This document shows, piece after piece, positions 11,970 to 22,542 of a stretch of DNA of 64,000 nucleotides (position 1 is its first letter; each line of letters begins with the position of its first letter). The notes under the pieces were generated by a model. It did no database searches. It saw only the letters and a list, made by a program, of their open reading frames with translations, and was not told the origin of the DNA. The DNA comes from Rhizophlyctis rosea (taxonomy: Eukaryota; Chytridiomycota; Chytridiomycetes; Rhizophlyctidales; Rhizophlyctidaceae), in contig JADGJC010000031.1 in NCBI GenBank assembly GCA_027596075.1, forward strand, positions 1-64,000, read 5' to 3'. Both the position numbers and the translations under genes were made by a program.

Positions 11970-13839
11970 GGTGAAACTTGCAGTAACTTACTGGCTACGC
12001 AAATTCCATTGATGTTCAGAACTGTGTGGATGCTTCTTGGGAGTCCTCAGCTTCCGCAGTCGCCAACGTGCGACGTCGCCTTCATCCAAGTTCAAGTTCC
12101 GTACTTCTTTGCCGTACCATTGTGAGGTCACTCCCCTGATTGGCGAAGACCCATAACAACAATCCCCTTGAACTCAGAAACTCAAAACTCAACACTCAAA
12201 ATTTATAAAAAGTGACCCTTGACGACCGTGAAGATGAACAAAGGAGCAAAGAACCCTGTCAGGGACAACTCGCATTGCTTACCAAAGCCATCCGTCACAA
12301 GCCGAACCCCCATACTCCCCATCTCGACCCCCTTTCTCCCTAACACCAGTCACTCCTCTCTAACGTATCTCACTAACGATCACACCATGCAGATAGCACA
12401 AAGTCTATCTTTTTCTTTACGCCCAATTCCCACAAAACCCCAGCCGCACATGCAATCTGGGAGACTTCTGGGGCGTGACGTTATGAGATTGAGTTCAGCG
12501 GCAGGCTTCTTGGGCCAACCTTTGAAAGCCAAAAAATCAGCCGCTGGGAAGCGGGCTGATCCGACAGGTTGGAACTTCGATTATGCACACCGGAGGAGTC
12601 GGAGTGTGGCATGTTGCTTGGATTCTGACCGTTACACAACAGTTGGTGTCGTTGTTGAATTTTTTGGCCCACGTCCGTCGTCTCCGAATTGTCGGAGATA
12701 CAGAGTGGTGTATAAGCCTCATGTACAAGCCACTGATATGGGCGCGGTGTGTGTGCGTTTTGTCCCCCATCTACAGATTCGTTCCGTTGTGGAGTCCATC
12801 GCATGGACCTGAGGGTCTCTATGGATCCCTGCTACCCCGGTGAATTATGAATATGTTGATGATACGCAACAACAACAGCACGGATTCTCATCGCGATCCG
12901 CCGCATGATGCAACCAATGACCGTCTTCCTGTTACATGGCCGCCAGGAGTCGACTGCCACTGTTGACCAATTCCAACAACTTTGGTAGGCAATTTTGACT
13001 GAATGGGCTTGTGCGGCTTATGAAGCCCCCAAGGAGGCCAGAAGAGCTTATCGTTCTTCCCCCTTGAAAGCCAGGCTTGCACTGTTATGGTAGTTCCTCT
13101 GCGCCCGTCTACTCCTTGACCACCATGTTGACAATGACAGCGACGGAGCACATGAGTAATCATCATCAGCACGCAGCGCACTCCTGTCTTGGTTGTCCAT
13201 TCAAGAGGGCGTCAAAGCGCAAGCTGATTGGCCAACACCTGCATCTCCCAAGCCCCTCATCACCACAATGATGACTGTGCTGAGGGAATCCGACATGGGT
13301 CAACCAACACGCACTCAATTGGCCGTCTGCCTGGCCGCTAGGGCCATTCAAAACGTATCACAATGCGGCTCAGTTGTACTCTATGTCCTACATTGCTTGT
13401 ATAATGAACTCAAAACTTCATAGCGGGCTTCATAGGCAACTGTTGACCTCATGAAGATCCACGCAATGGAAAATCAAAAGAAACCCTCCGATTCCGTACC
13501 TTCCGATGCCTGAGTGTCTTGAAGTCAAGGGCAACGCTCGGATCTGGTGGGAATTGGTGGGAAGGAAAAGCCCGCTGTCTTGATGATACCAACGACCCAT
13601 GGAAACACCCGACAGCCTTGCCGCTATCGAGAGGGAGAGAGGCTGAGTTCCTTGACGTTGCGAAGCCACAAGGATGATGAGCTTATTCTGATACATATAT
13701 AATGTCCGTCCCCCCAATTCGCTAGATCTTGTCTCCTAGATTTCCTCATCCGGGACCATCTCTCCCCTAGCACTTTTTTTTAGATTTTATAGATAGACTT
13801 TTATAGAAACTCCATCATTACTTTGGAGATACCACCACG
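11970..13839. other. Long intergenic region upstream of the secreted lectin-like gene
   Basis: About 1.9 kb. Open frames on both strands have no motif and no coherent splice extension. Just before 13840 there is a T-rich, TATAG-containing stretch (13772-13805) that may serve as core promoter for the next gene. Confidence 0.45.
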
Positions 13840-14983
13840 ATGCGTTTCACATCCCTCATAGCTTTCTATGTCGCGTTTTTGGCGGTCATTTTGGTGTCGA
13901 TGCAGTTGCCTGGTAAGTCGAGAAACGGACTGGAGAATTAGATTGCTCTGGGATGTGACCTCGCCTATGTGTAATCTGACACACACCATCCCTTACATGT
14001 GCTCAACCCATCCTTTCGAACCATAATAACTCACGTATCACAGCTGCATCTGCCGCTGCCGTTGCCAATGTTGAAGAGGGCGTCGCTGCCGAGCCCGCCT
14101 ATGCTGAATTGGAGAAGCGTGGCAAGATCCTGAAGTACAGGGTCGTTAAGAAGAAGATCCCCAAGAAGGTGTACAAGGTCGTAAAGCATCCCGCCAAGGC
14201 CGTGAAGAAGCCCACCAAGAAGGTCTACTACAAGGTCGTCAAGAAGATGGTGAAGAAGCCCACCAAGACCACTGCGCCTTGGTACTGGTAAGTGGGATGT
14301 GCTGGTGTGGGATTGATTGTTTGTAAACGATTACGCATAAACAATCGTGAATGAGGACATCCGAACCCTGACATTATATCTTCTCTCCACCACAAGGCCA
14401 TGGGGACACCACACCACCACCACTACCAAGGCCCACACCACCACAAAGGCCCCCTACGTGAAGCACACCACCACCACTAAGACCTACGCCCACCCCACCG
14501 CCATCACAACCACAACCCGTGGCCCTTACGTCCCTCACAAAACCACCACAACTAAGAGTTACGTGAAGCACACAACCACCACCACCACCAAGACCTACGC
14601 CGACCCCACCGCCATCTCCACCACCACCACCACCAAGAAGGGTTACCACAAACCCACCACCACCACCACCAAGCACCACTACACCAAGCACACCACCACA
14701 ACCAAACACCACTACACCAAGCACACCACCAAACCCCACTACACCAAGGCGACGACCACCGCCTACCCCACCGAGACCCACAACCCCTCGGTAAGTTGAA
14801 CGCCAACCATCCGCAAATCCGTAGATTCATCGTTTGTGCATTTTCACTCATAATTCATTTCGAATTCTCCAGTACTGCGGCTACGGCTCTTTCGGCAACG
14901 GTATCTGCGAAAAGGAAGGCGACTGCTGCTCTAGTGCTGGTTACTGTGACCCAGACTACTGCGTCAACCCCGAGCCATCCTAA
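13840..14983 (+). CDS. Secreted Kex2-processed Lys-rich / Thr-His-repeat protein with C-terminal CBM18-like domain
   Basis: Predicted extracellular or wall-associated protein. Exons 13840-13912, 14044-14287, 14397-14790 and 14873-14983 close in phase and give 273 residues. Layout: signal peptide (MRFTSLIAFYVAFLAVILVS), a short acidic Ala-rich pro-region ending in a Kex2-type ELEKR site, then a very basic block of repeated YKVVKK/VKKPTKK units, then Thr/His/Lys repeats (TTTTKTYADPTA, KHHYTKHTTTTK types) likely to be heavily O-glycosylated. The last exon encodes a Cys-rich module with spacing C-G...G-I-C-x5-CCSSAGYC-x4-YC, which fits the chitin-binding hevein/CBM18 fold but is short: six cysteines where hevein has eight. 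Probable role: binding chitin or polyanions at the cell surface; inferred. Domain borders coincide with exon borders. Confidence 0.85.
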
Positions 14984-16178
14984 GCTTGCCTCCCCTCCTC
15001 ATCTCCACCACGGGAAGTTAATTCAAGCAATCTTCCTTAATCCCCTCCCAACCAAAAAAATCTCATCGGCAAAATCATTTGATATGATTCAACAAGTCTC
15101 CTTTTCTTCTTCTTCTTTTGTGGTGTGAGGGAGTCGTGCGCGCGGGGTGTAGGGTGCTGTAGTGTCCTTTCTCTTCTTCATTTTCTATTCTCTGAATACT
15201 CTCATGTGGACTGGTTTCTATGTCATGACCTCTATGAATGCTCACTGAGCATTTATGTCTTATTCTCTTGTAGATGGCGCGATTATTAGGGTAGTAGGTG
15301 TATCTGTGTATAGGCCTTCTCTTTTTCTTTATATATGTAGACTTTCCCCCCCAAACAACGTTTTGCATATGAATATCGTAAAACTTCGAAAAAACAGACC
15401 ATGAAAAAAAAAACAAAGTAGTTTCTTTCGGCTTTTCTTGAGTCAAAGAAAATGTCTCTTGATTTTGCCTTACCAATTGAGATTTCTTCTTTTTGGTTTT
15501 GTGTGATGTGCGTTTTGTGTGTGCGAATTGAATGGTGGATGTGATGGGACTGACACTTCGCCAGCAGCTTTTCGTGACTTTGTGTAGTCAGTTGTGCTAG
15601 TTATGGTTGTGCTGTTATGGTTAATTGTGCTGTTGTGCTCGTCTGTGGTGATAGTTGTGGCTCATAATGCGACTCGCCTCGCCAGCACGAATGCCCATAT
15701 CCACGCCGAGTAGACGACGCTGACAATGCACTGCCAATGATGTGAGGATTCAAATGGGAGATGCAAAAATACACTCTTAATTGTTCAGATCGAGCATCTG
15801 CTGGGAAGTGACGAGGCACCTCTGACTCCGAGAAGGCACACAATACCGCTCTGGGGATACATGCAGTAAGTGTGCCCCGTCGGGGCAATGAGAGGGATCC
15901 CGGTCCAACTCATTCGTCCCGTCACTCATCGCACATACCCAGGCCCACCATATTTCTCCATGATTTTACAACGCCCCACATTTCACACGCGTCTTGAGTA
16001 TCCATCACAATATGCATGGGGAAGTATGTTACTTCAAAAGCAAAAAACATTGCCATGAAATCAGACACGTAAGCGAGCATACTGAGCATACTTTGTATTC
16101 GCATATTGATGAAGAACTTGAAGTCGTCACCCTGGCATGATATAGATATGTACAAGATACAAATGCCGAAATCCCAAT
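14984..16178. other. Convergent 3' region
   Basis: About 1.2 kb between the stop codons of the secreted protein (+) and the PPR gene (-). Pyrimidine-rich 3' UTR-like sequence follows 14983. No gene can be supported. Confidence 0.5.
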
Positions 16179-19100
16179 CTATAACGATACATCAGCAACA
16201 CCTAACTTTTCCCCATCGCCACCTACACCCTCAACGCCCTCAACCCGATTGTCCTCCGCCTCCACATCTCCACGCAACTCTTTTCCCTTCCTAATCTCTC
16301 CCTCGACAACCTCATCAACAACCCCCTCCATCTCCGGCCACCTCTCTTTAACAATCGCCCTAACCTCCCTCAAAAGCCTCCACTCCCTCTTCGCCGCCAA
16401 AGGCTGCACCAAACTCCTCACAGTCTTGGGCGTCGGTCGCGCAGTATACGGCACATCAGGGGTTTGAACTCCGCCCTCACCATCCCCACCATCCACAATC
16501 CCACCACCCCGAACCTTCCCCTTCCACTCCATCATCCGAAACACCTTAACAGCCCCCTTATAATCCCCAACACGGTTCAACGCCTCAATCAACGAATTCA
16601 ACATATTACACGTAGGCCACCGCACATGTCTCCACCCCCTCTCCCTGCCCCCATCCCCTTCCACTTTCCCAATCTCCTTCCTCCCCCACCTCCGTTCAGC
16701 AACATACCACTCCCGAACCTCCCTCCCATTAACACCAAACAACCTCTCCCGCTCCCCAAGCTCCCGCCCCGCCAAAACCTCCCACCAAACCCGCCGCAAA
16801 ACATACCGTCCCTCCTTCTCCTTCCCAACCGCCCACCGCCCCACAGCATCAACAACTAAAACAGCAACACTCTCTCCAACTAACCCACCACCACCTTCCG
16901 CACCACCGTTCCTGACTCGCCGCACAACATCCTCATCCCACCTCCGCCTCACAATCTCCCAAATTTCTCGAGGGTAATAATTGGGAACCCGCTCGTCCCG
17001 CGCCCATCGGTACAGCGCAAGAACTTGTCGGAGGTCCACTTCCGCGTCCGGCGGTTGACGGTAAAAGGATTTGAGGCCAATGGAGATGGTGACGCTATCG
17101 ATGTCTTTTGGTGGGAGACGGGTGAGGATGCGGAATGTCGATTTTGTGTCGCCGATGTTGGCGTAGTGGTTTGCGATGCGGCCGTACATTTTCGGATCCA
17201 TGAGAGTGGAAAGTGAGGATACGTCTTCCTGATTTTTGAATTCGTCAAACATCTTCAAATTCAGCGGGTCTTCGTTGTCCGTCTTCCTGCTCCCTTCTTT
17301 CATCTTCTCCTCCTCCTTTTTCGCCTTCTCCTCTTCCTTCGCCTTCAACGCAGCTGCACGCGCCCGCTTCTCCATCTCCGCTTCAAACCTCTTCACAACC
17401 TTCTCAGCCTCCATTCCATTCCCTCTCGCCAACCAAGCTCCAACAACTCTTCTAACAACCCTCGCATCGCCCTCAACATCCTCCAAAAACCTCCTAGCCC
17501 ATTTCCAAACCATAGCAGGCCGTCCCCCCTTACTCAAAGCCCCCAAAACTGCCCATCCACTCCGTTCCGTCATACCAACACCCTTCCCCTCCATCTCCTC
17601 AACAACAGCAATAGCATCATCCCCACCAACACCCCTCCGAATATCCTCCTCCCCAATCTCCCCTCCCAAACTCCTGATCAAAATCGCAAAACTCTCCTCA
17701 TCCAACTTAACCCCTCTCCCTCTCATCACCTCCTTCCACCTCCTAACCATCCCACTTCCCCCACCGACGGCACAAACCCTCAAAACCCAATTCCAAACCC
17801 TCCCGCGTTCCCACATACTCCACCCACCCTCACCCCACCACTCCATCTCCCCAACCCACCTCCCAACCTCCGCCTCAACATCAACAACCTGCTCCGTACC
17901 CCTCAACGCACTCAAAACCGACACAAAAGTTCCAGGTAAAGGTCTGACACCCCTCTCACACATCCGCCCCCACATCTCAACAACCTTAGCATACTCCCCA
18001 ACCTTCCCGAAAGCTTCCATCACACTCCCACACCGATCAACATCCCACTCCTCCGCCCCACAAACACTCATGCAATACTCGGGCTCTCCAAGCCTCGCAA
18101 ACGCTCCCATAAGCCCAGTTTTCCAATTCTCATCTCCTTCCCACCCCTCTCCCACAAGAGTCTCGACTTTCTCCCTCAACCCCAAAATCTCTCCCAAACT
18201 CTCACACCCCCTCAAAACCGCCACCCACCCCTCCAAATCAATCTCACACCCACGAACCTTCATCAACCCCAACACAGCCCTAACCTGTTCCTGCCCTTTA
18301 CACCCCCGCAAAATAAAGTTCCATCCAAAATTATCTATCGCAACGCCCCCTCCAAACCGTTTCCGTCCCCACTCCGTTGTAGCGGAGTGCGCATACGCGA
18401 GAGCTTCGCCAGTCCGGTTTGCAGCGACGTAAGCGCGGACGGTGAAGTTTTCGAGTGTAGTGGAGGGCGTGCCGCCTGAGGCTATCAGACGGACTTTCAA
18501 GTCGTGGATGGCGGAGACGTGGCCTTTAGCGGAAAGCCCTTCAGCCATGTGTGTTATCATTTCTTCGGGGATCGTGAGGCCGAAGGAGAAAATGTGGGAG
18601 ATGAGTTTGAGGCTTAGACTGTGGTGGCCGTGTTTTGAGGCGAGGAGGATGAGAGTGTTGTAGAGGGATGGGATGGAGATTGTTTCTGGTGGGAAGGGCG
18701 CGTCGGCGGGTGGTGGGGTAAGCGTCGTGGTGGGGAGATGACGGATTTTGTCGAGCGTTCGGAAGAGTTTGTCGGTGTTGTTGGTTATGGTGTAGACTTT
18801 TGCTAGACCGATGTAGCATTCTGGGTGTGGGCCGTGTGCTTGCGTGTTCCAACCTACAACCTTCTGGACATTCGCGACCCTCTCAACATCCTCAAGTAAG
18901 CTCAAAGAACTCAACATTCCCAAACATTTCCCCAACTGCCCAACCTTGAGCGCAACACCCTCTCCAACCATCCTCTCAAAAATCCTCAAACTCCCTTTCA
19001 CATCCCCATACCGAATCAAACAATCGAACCCGACACTCAATGTCCCCGGCGGTACGTCTCCACTCCGTATAGCTAAAAGCGCATCCCCAATCCTTCTCAC

Positions 19101-21866
19101 AAACCCCTTCGAAAACGCCATTCGACCCTCCGACGCAAAAACAAGATGCAGCGTAGGCGGACTCAATGCCACTCCCTTGCGTAAAAAGAATTCGCACCAT
19201 TGCGTGATGGTAGCATACTCCTTCTCACGGATCAGGCCAAGAATTACTCCTTGAACCATCCGCCCATCTGGTAAGCCATATTGAGCTTGCAACGCCTCGA
19301 TAACCCTCCCACCAAGTTTTGGTCCCGCTGGTACCAACATCCCTCCACACCCAATCCACCCGAACCCTCCACCTCCCCTCCGCTCAAGCACCCCCAAGCA
19401 CCCCTTCCTCAAAACCTCGTAAGCATCATCCTCCTTTCCCCCGCCCCTAACCAGCGTCTCAACAACCTTACAGACGTGCGCCTCACGCAAACTCCCTCCA
19501 TCCTCAACAAACTGTCTCCAAACCTTCACAACCTCCACCAAATCCTCATTCCCACTACTACACCGACAAAGTAACCCAATAAACTCACCAACATCACCCC
19601 GTCGCAGAACCCGTTCACGCCCTTTTCGTTTCCTCGCGCGTTCTCGTATCGTGGTACCAAGAACTACCTCCCAAACCTTCCGTGCACCCTCTACGTTTCC
19701 GTCTTTGACTAATGCGGCAAAGACTTCCTTAATACTATTCACACCGTCCAATAAAGCCTCTTCCCCGCATATTCGTTCAACACACTCGACGGCCCCGCTC
19801 CAATCTTGTACACCAACACACGCCCGCGCACGGAAGAGGAGCGTTACGCCGGTTTCGGGAATGCCAATGGACTGCATTTCGGTGTGGGTTTGGAGAGTTT
19901 GAGAGTGGGCGTTGAGACGGGTGTAGCCGGATAGGAGGGTGTTCCAGAATCGGACGTCGTGGGTAAGGCGTGGGGATGTAGACCGGAGGGTTGTCCATGT
20001 GTTTGTTAGTTCCTCAGCCGTGATTGCTGTTTTGGCATGGTGAGATAGGACTCGAAGTTGGTCTTTCGCTTGATTCAGTGAACTCGACCCGTTCTCTGAC
20101 CCCAACGACTTCCTCGCTTCCTCGAAAAGACCAACAGCCCTCTCCACATCCATCTCTTCCTTCTCCTCCTTCCACCGTTTCCATTCCTCAAAAGTCCATC
20201 CCCGTACAATCCCTTCGTCAACAAACATCCTATGAAATCTCTCGCACATAACATCCGCATCAACTCTCCGCTCAAGCACCCTCATCACAACATCATAAAC
20301 CTTATTCCACCCCAACGCAGACGGACTCCTCAGCCTGATCTCCTCCATCAACTCTCTCAGAAGCCCCACCCTTCCAACAGACGCAGCACCCCGAAGAAGC
20401 GCCCACCACATCTTCTCGCTCACATGGTCCCGCCAGTCGTTTTTAAGGATTTCTTCGTAGGTCAGCCACGCGCGGTCCATTTCGCCTTTGCGGGACCAGC
20501 CTATGACCATGTTTTCGAGTATGTCAATGTTTAGGGGCATGGAGGCTAGGGTCATGGCTCGGACGTGCGCTTCGGCGCTTTCGACGTCGCCGCGGTGTAC
20601 TAGCCCGCCGATGATGCCGAGATATGTCGAAGCGGTAGGTTCGAGGCCGTCTTCAACCATACGGCTCAGCAGCATCATTGCCGAATCCATATCGGAATGT
20701 TTGACCAACATTCCAATGACGGTGTTATACGTCACCTCGTCCGGTTTGCACCCACTCTCCCTCATGTCCTCAAAAGCTTCCAGACATTCCGCAACAATCT
20801 CCTTCGAAGACTTGTCCTTATCCCTTGTCAAAACATTGAAGTATATATTCCACGTCGTGACATCCCTCTCTACTCCCTGCTGCTCCATAGCCTCCAATCC
20901 ACCATAAACACCCCCAAAGTTCCCCTGTTCTGCAAAATCCGAAAGCAAAAGATTATACGTCGTAGCATTCGGCCCGTACCCGCCTCTTCTACCCATCTTC
21001 TTCACAAGCCTCATGGCATACGCTGGGCGTTTCAATGTGAACCACGCCTGAATCAGATGATGCCAGTCCTGCTGATCCATTTCTTCGTCCGGGAAGAAGT
21101 TGTACTTCCGGGCATCGGCGTAAAGCTTCTCGACGAACTTTGCGTGGTCACGGGGAGTTGGGTAATAGGTGCGGGAGAGGGCTAGGAGGCGGCGGGCGTC
21201 GCGGTGAGTTATTTGTGAAGCGTATTCTGGCATTGTCTTTGTGAGCCAATTGTAGAGGTAAAATGCTGTGCGGAGGTTGGAGGTTTTTAGGGCAAATTGA
21301 AAGCGTTTGTAGGTTTGTTGGGGGGTTTCGAGGAATGAGGAGCGGGTATGTGCTGTTGGGGATTTTGGGTGTGCTTTGTGTGGTGGAGGTGTTGGAAATG
21401 ATCTATCGGATGTTAGTTCTTTATCACCAAGTTGATCCTGTCCGTTGACTGCATCCACATCCGGCTTGTCTTTGGTAAAGTCCAAATGCTCCAATGGTAC
21501 AACCCGTGCACTTTTGTTCCGCTCATCCGCCGGATCCGGTCTGACCCCTTTTAGTCGTTGTGCGGCAGAGATGAGATGATCAAATTTTGGTGTAGACAAA
21601 GTCTCAGTCTGACTCGTTAGAGCGGAAAGCGACGTTGTCGATGAAGGGGTGGAATAGGACCTAATGGGGCCAGTGTCTCCCCAACGCATAGAAGGTGGTT
21701 GTGACGAGCGCGCCTGGCGGGAGTTATGAAGCTGGCCATATGCGCGACGAGTCATGACTGAGCTGGTGTCGACTATTTGTAGGAACGGGAACAGTGCGAA
21801 GAGAACTGGCGCTGTGGAATATGCATTCTGCGTGCACGCAGGAGGACGACTCCTGTGGGGTCGCAT
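16179..21866 (-). CDS. Giant pentatricopeptide-repeat (PPR) protein, intronless
   Basis: Predicted organellar RNA-binding protein, probably mitochondrial. A single open frame of about 1,895 residues from the ATG at 21866; an alternative ATG at 21755 gives a cleaner presequence (MTRRAYGQLHNSRQARSSQP). No ATG lies further upstream in frame. PPR units of about 35 residues are visible near residues 250-480, for example PNATTYNLLLSDFAEQGNF, KPDEVTYNTVIGMLVKHSD and EPTASTYLGIIGGLVHRGD; more divergent helical-hairpin units continue to the C-terminus. A Lys/Glu/Ala coiled-coil-like run lies around 17290-17400. Fungal PPR proteins are usually 600-1,200 residues, so this is about double. Absence of introns contrasts with nearly every other gene here. 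Target RNA unknown. Confidence 0.85.
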   Translation of the reverse strand: MRPHRSRPPACTQNAYSTAPVLFALFPFLQIVDTSSVMTRRAYGQLHNSRQARSSQPPSMRWGDTGPIRSYSTPSSTTSLSALTSQTETLSTPKFDHLISAAQRLKGVRPDPADERNKSARVVPLEHLDFTKDKPDVDAVNGQDQLGDKELTSDRSFPTPPPHKAHPKSPTAHTRSSFLETPQQTYKRFQFALKTSNLRTAFYLYNWLTKTMPEYASQITHRDARRLLALSRTYYPTPRDHAKFVEKLYADARKYNFFPDEEMDQQDWHHLIQAWFTLKRPAYAMRLVKKMGRRGGYGPNATTYNLLLSDFAEQGNFGGVYGGLEAMEQQGVERDVTTWNIYFNVLTRDKDKSSKEIVAECLEAFEDMRESGCKPDEVTYNTVIGMLVKHSDMDSAMMLLSRMVEDGLEPTASTYLGIIGGLVHRGDVESAEAHVRAMTLASMPLNIDILENMVIGWSRKGEMDRAWLTYEEILKNDWRDHVSEKMWWALLRGAASVGRVGLLRELMEEIRLRSPSALGWNKVYDVVMRVLERRVDADVMCERFHRMFVDEGIVRGWTFEEWKRWKEEKEEMDVERAVGLFEEARKSLGSENGSSSLNQAKDQLRVLSHHAKTAITAEELTNTWTTLRSTSPRLTHDVRFWNTLLSGYTRLNAHSQTLQTHTEMQSIGIPETGVTLLFRARACVGVQDWSGAVECVERICGEEALLDGVNSIKEVFAALVKDGNVEGARKVWEVVLGTTIRERARKRKGRERVLRRGDVGEFIGLLCRCSSGNEDLVEVVKVWRQFVEDGGSLREAHVCKVVETLVRGGGKEDDAYEVLRKGCLGVLERRGGGGFGWIGCGGMLVPAGPKLGGRVIEALQAQYGLPDGRMVQGVILGLIREKEYATITQWCEFFLRKGVALSPPTLHLVFASEGRMAFSKGFVRRIGDALLAIRSGDVPPGTLSVGFDCLIRYGDVKGSLRIFERMVGEGVALKVGQLGKCLGMLSSLSLLEDVERVANVQKVVGWNTQAHGPHPECYIGLAKVYTITNNTDKLFRTLDKIRHLPTTTLTPPPADAPFPPETISIPSLYNTLILLASKHGHHSLSLKLISHIFSFGLTIPEEMITHMAEGLSAKGHVSAIHDLKVRLIASGGTPSTTLENFTVRAYVAANRTGEALAYAHSATTEWGRKRFGGGVAIDNFGWNFILRGCKGQEQVRAVLGLMKVRGCEIDLEGWVAVLRGCESLGEILGLREKVETLVGEGWEGDENWKTGLMGAFARLGEPEYCMSVCGAEEWDVDRCGSVMEAFGKVGEYAKVVEMWGRMCERGVRPLPGTFVSVLSALRGTEQVVDVEAEVGRWVGEMEWWGEGGWSMWERGRVWNWVLRVCAVGGGSGMVRRWKEVMRGRGVKLDEESFAILIRSLGGEIGEEDIRRGVGGDDAIAVVEEMEGKGVGMTERSGWAVLGALSKGGRPAMVWKWARRFLEDVEGDARVVRRVVGAWLARGNGMEAEKVVKRFEAEMEKRARAAALKAKEEEKAKKEEEKMKEGSRKTDNEDPLNLKMFDEFKNQEDVSSLSTLMDPKMYGRIANHYANIGDTKSTFRILTRLPPKDIDSVTISIGLKSFYRQPPDAEVDLRQVLALYRWARDERVPNYYPREIWEIVRRRWDEDVVRRVRNGGAEGGGGLVGESVAVLVVDAVGRWAVGKEKEGRYVLRRVWWEVLAGRELGERERLFGVNGREVREWYVAERRWGRKEIGKVEGDGGRERGWRHVRWPTCNMLNSLIEALNRVGDYKGAVKVFRMMEWKGKVRGGGIVDGGDGEGGVQTPDVPYTARPTPKTVRSLVQPLAAKREWRLLREVRAIVKERWPEMEGVVDEVVEGEIRKGKELRGDVEAEDNRVEGVEGVGGDGEKLGVADVSL

Positions 21867-22542
21867 GCCTGCCTGTTTCAACCCAGGCACTAAAGTTATA
21901 TGGATATGTGAGTGAGGTGAGGGGCATAAGTGTTCACGCCACGTCAGTCTAATTGCGGTGAAGTGCGGACAGCGACGTAGTATATTGGTTCGGGGATTGG
22001 GTACAGCAGAGGAGGGAGGTGTTAAAAATAGGATAGCAAATTGTGAGTAAACAAAATCGCGCAGCACGCCCTTGGTGCAGCCCTACCAAAAATGGGTGAT
22101 CATTGCCACTGATCAACCCAATGATCAGAGTCATTTCATTTATGTGCTACGCCACGCACAAGCCACATTTGAACGACCCTTTCACATACTCCACATGTGA
22201 CAAGGTCCTCGGCCACTTCAAGATACCTGCCATGTACCACTTCTTAAACGAAACGTGCAGGCAGATTATGAATAGCTTTTCAGCGCTTCGAGGCGTGAAC
22301 CATACATCAGTACAACTATTAATGACATGATGAACCATCTGCCAATGTGGTCGAAACTGCATTGAGCAGCGCTCATCGCACATACCAACCATGCGTGACT
22401 CATCCCCTGGCAAGAGGAGGCAAATGTTATCCCACCCCACAGAAACATCAACTTCGTGAATCAAAGCTCACAAGAGCCATATTTACAATTTAAAAGCCAT
22501 ATATACAAATGTTATTTACATCAGATGGGGCACCGCCCTCTC
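21867..22542. other. Intergenic region between the PPR gene and PRM1
   Basis: Upstream of the PPR start and downstream of the PRM1 stop, both on the minus strand. No coding or RNA feature supported. Confidence 0.5.

Noticed and set aside
12219..12812. 197-residue plus-strand frame
   Set aside because: Composition and lack of motif suggest chance; overlapping minus frames are equally open.
14374..14781. Gly-rich minus-strand frame opposite the secreted protein
   Set aside because: It is simply the antisense of the Thr/His (ACC/CAC) codon repeats.
17236..18432. 398-residue plus-strand frame inside the PPR gene
   Set aside because: Antisense shadow of the much longer, motif-bearing PPR frame.
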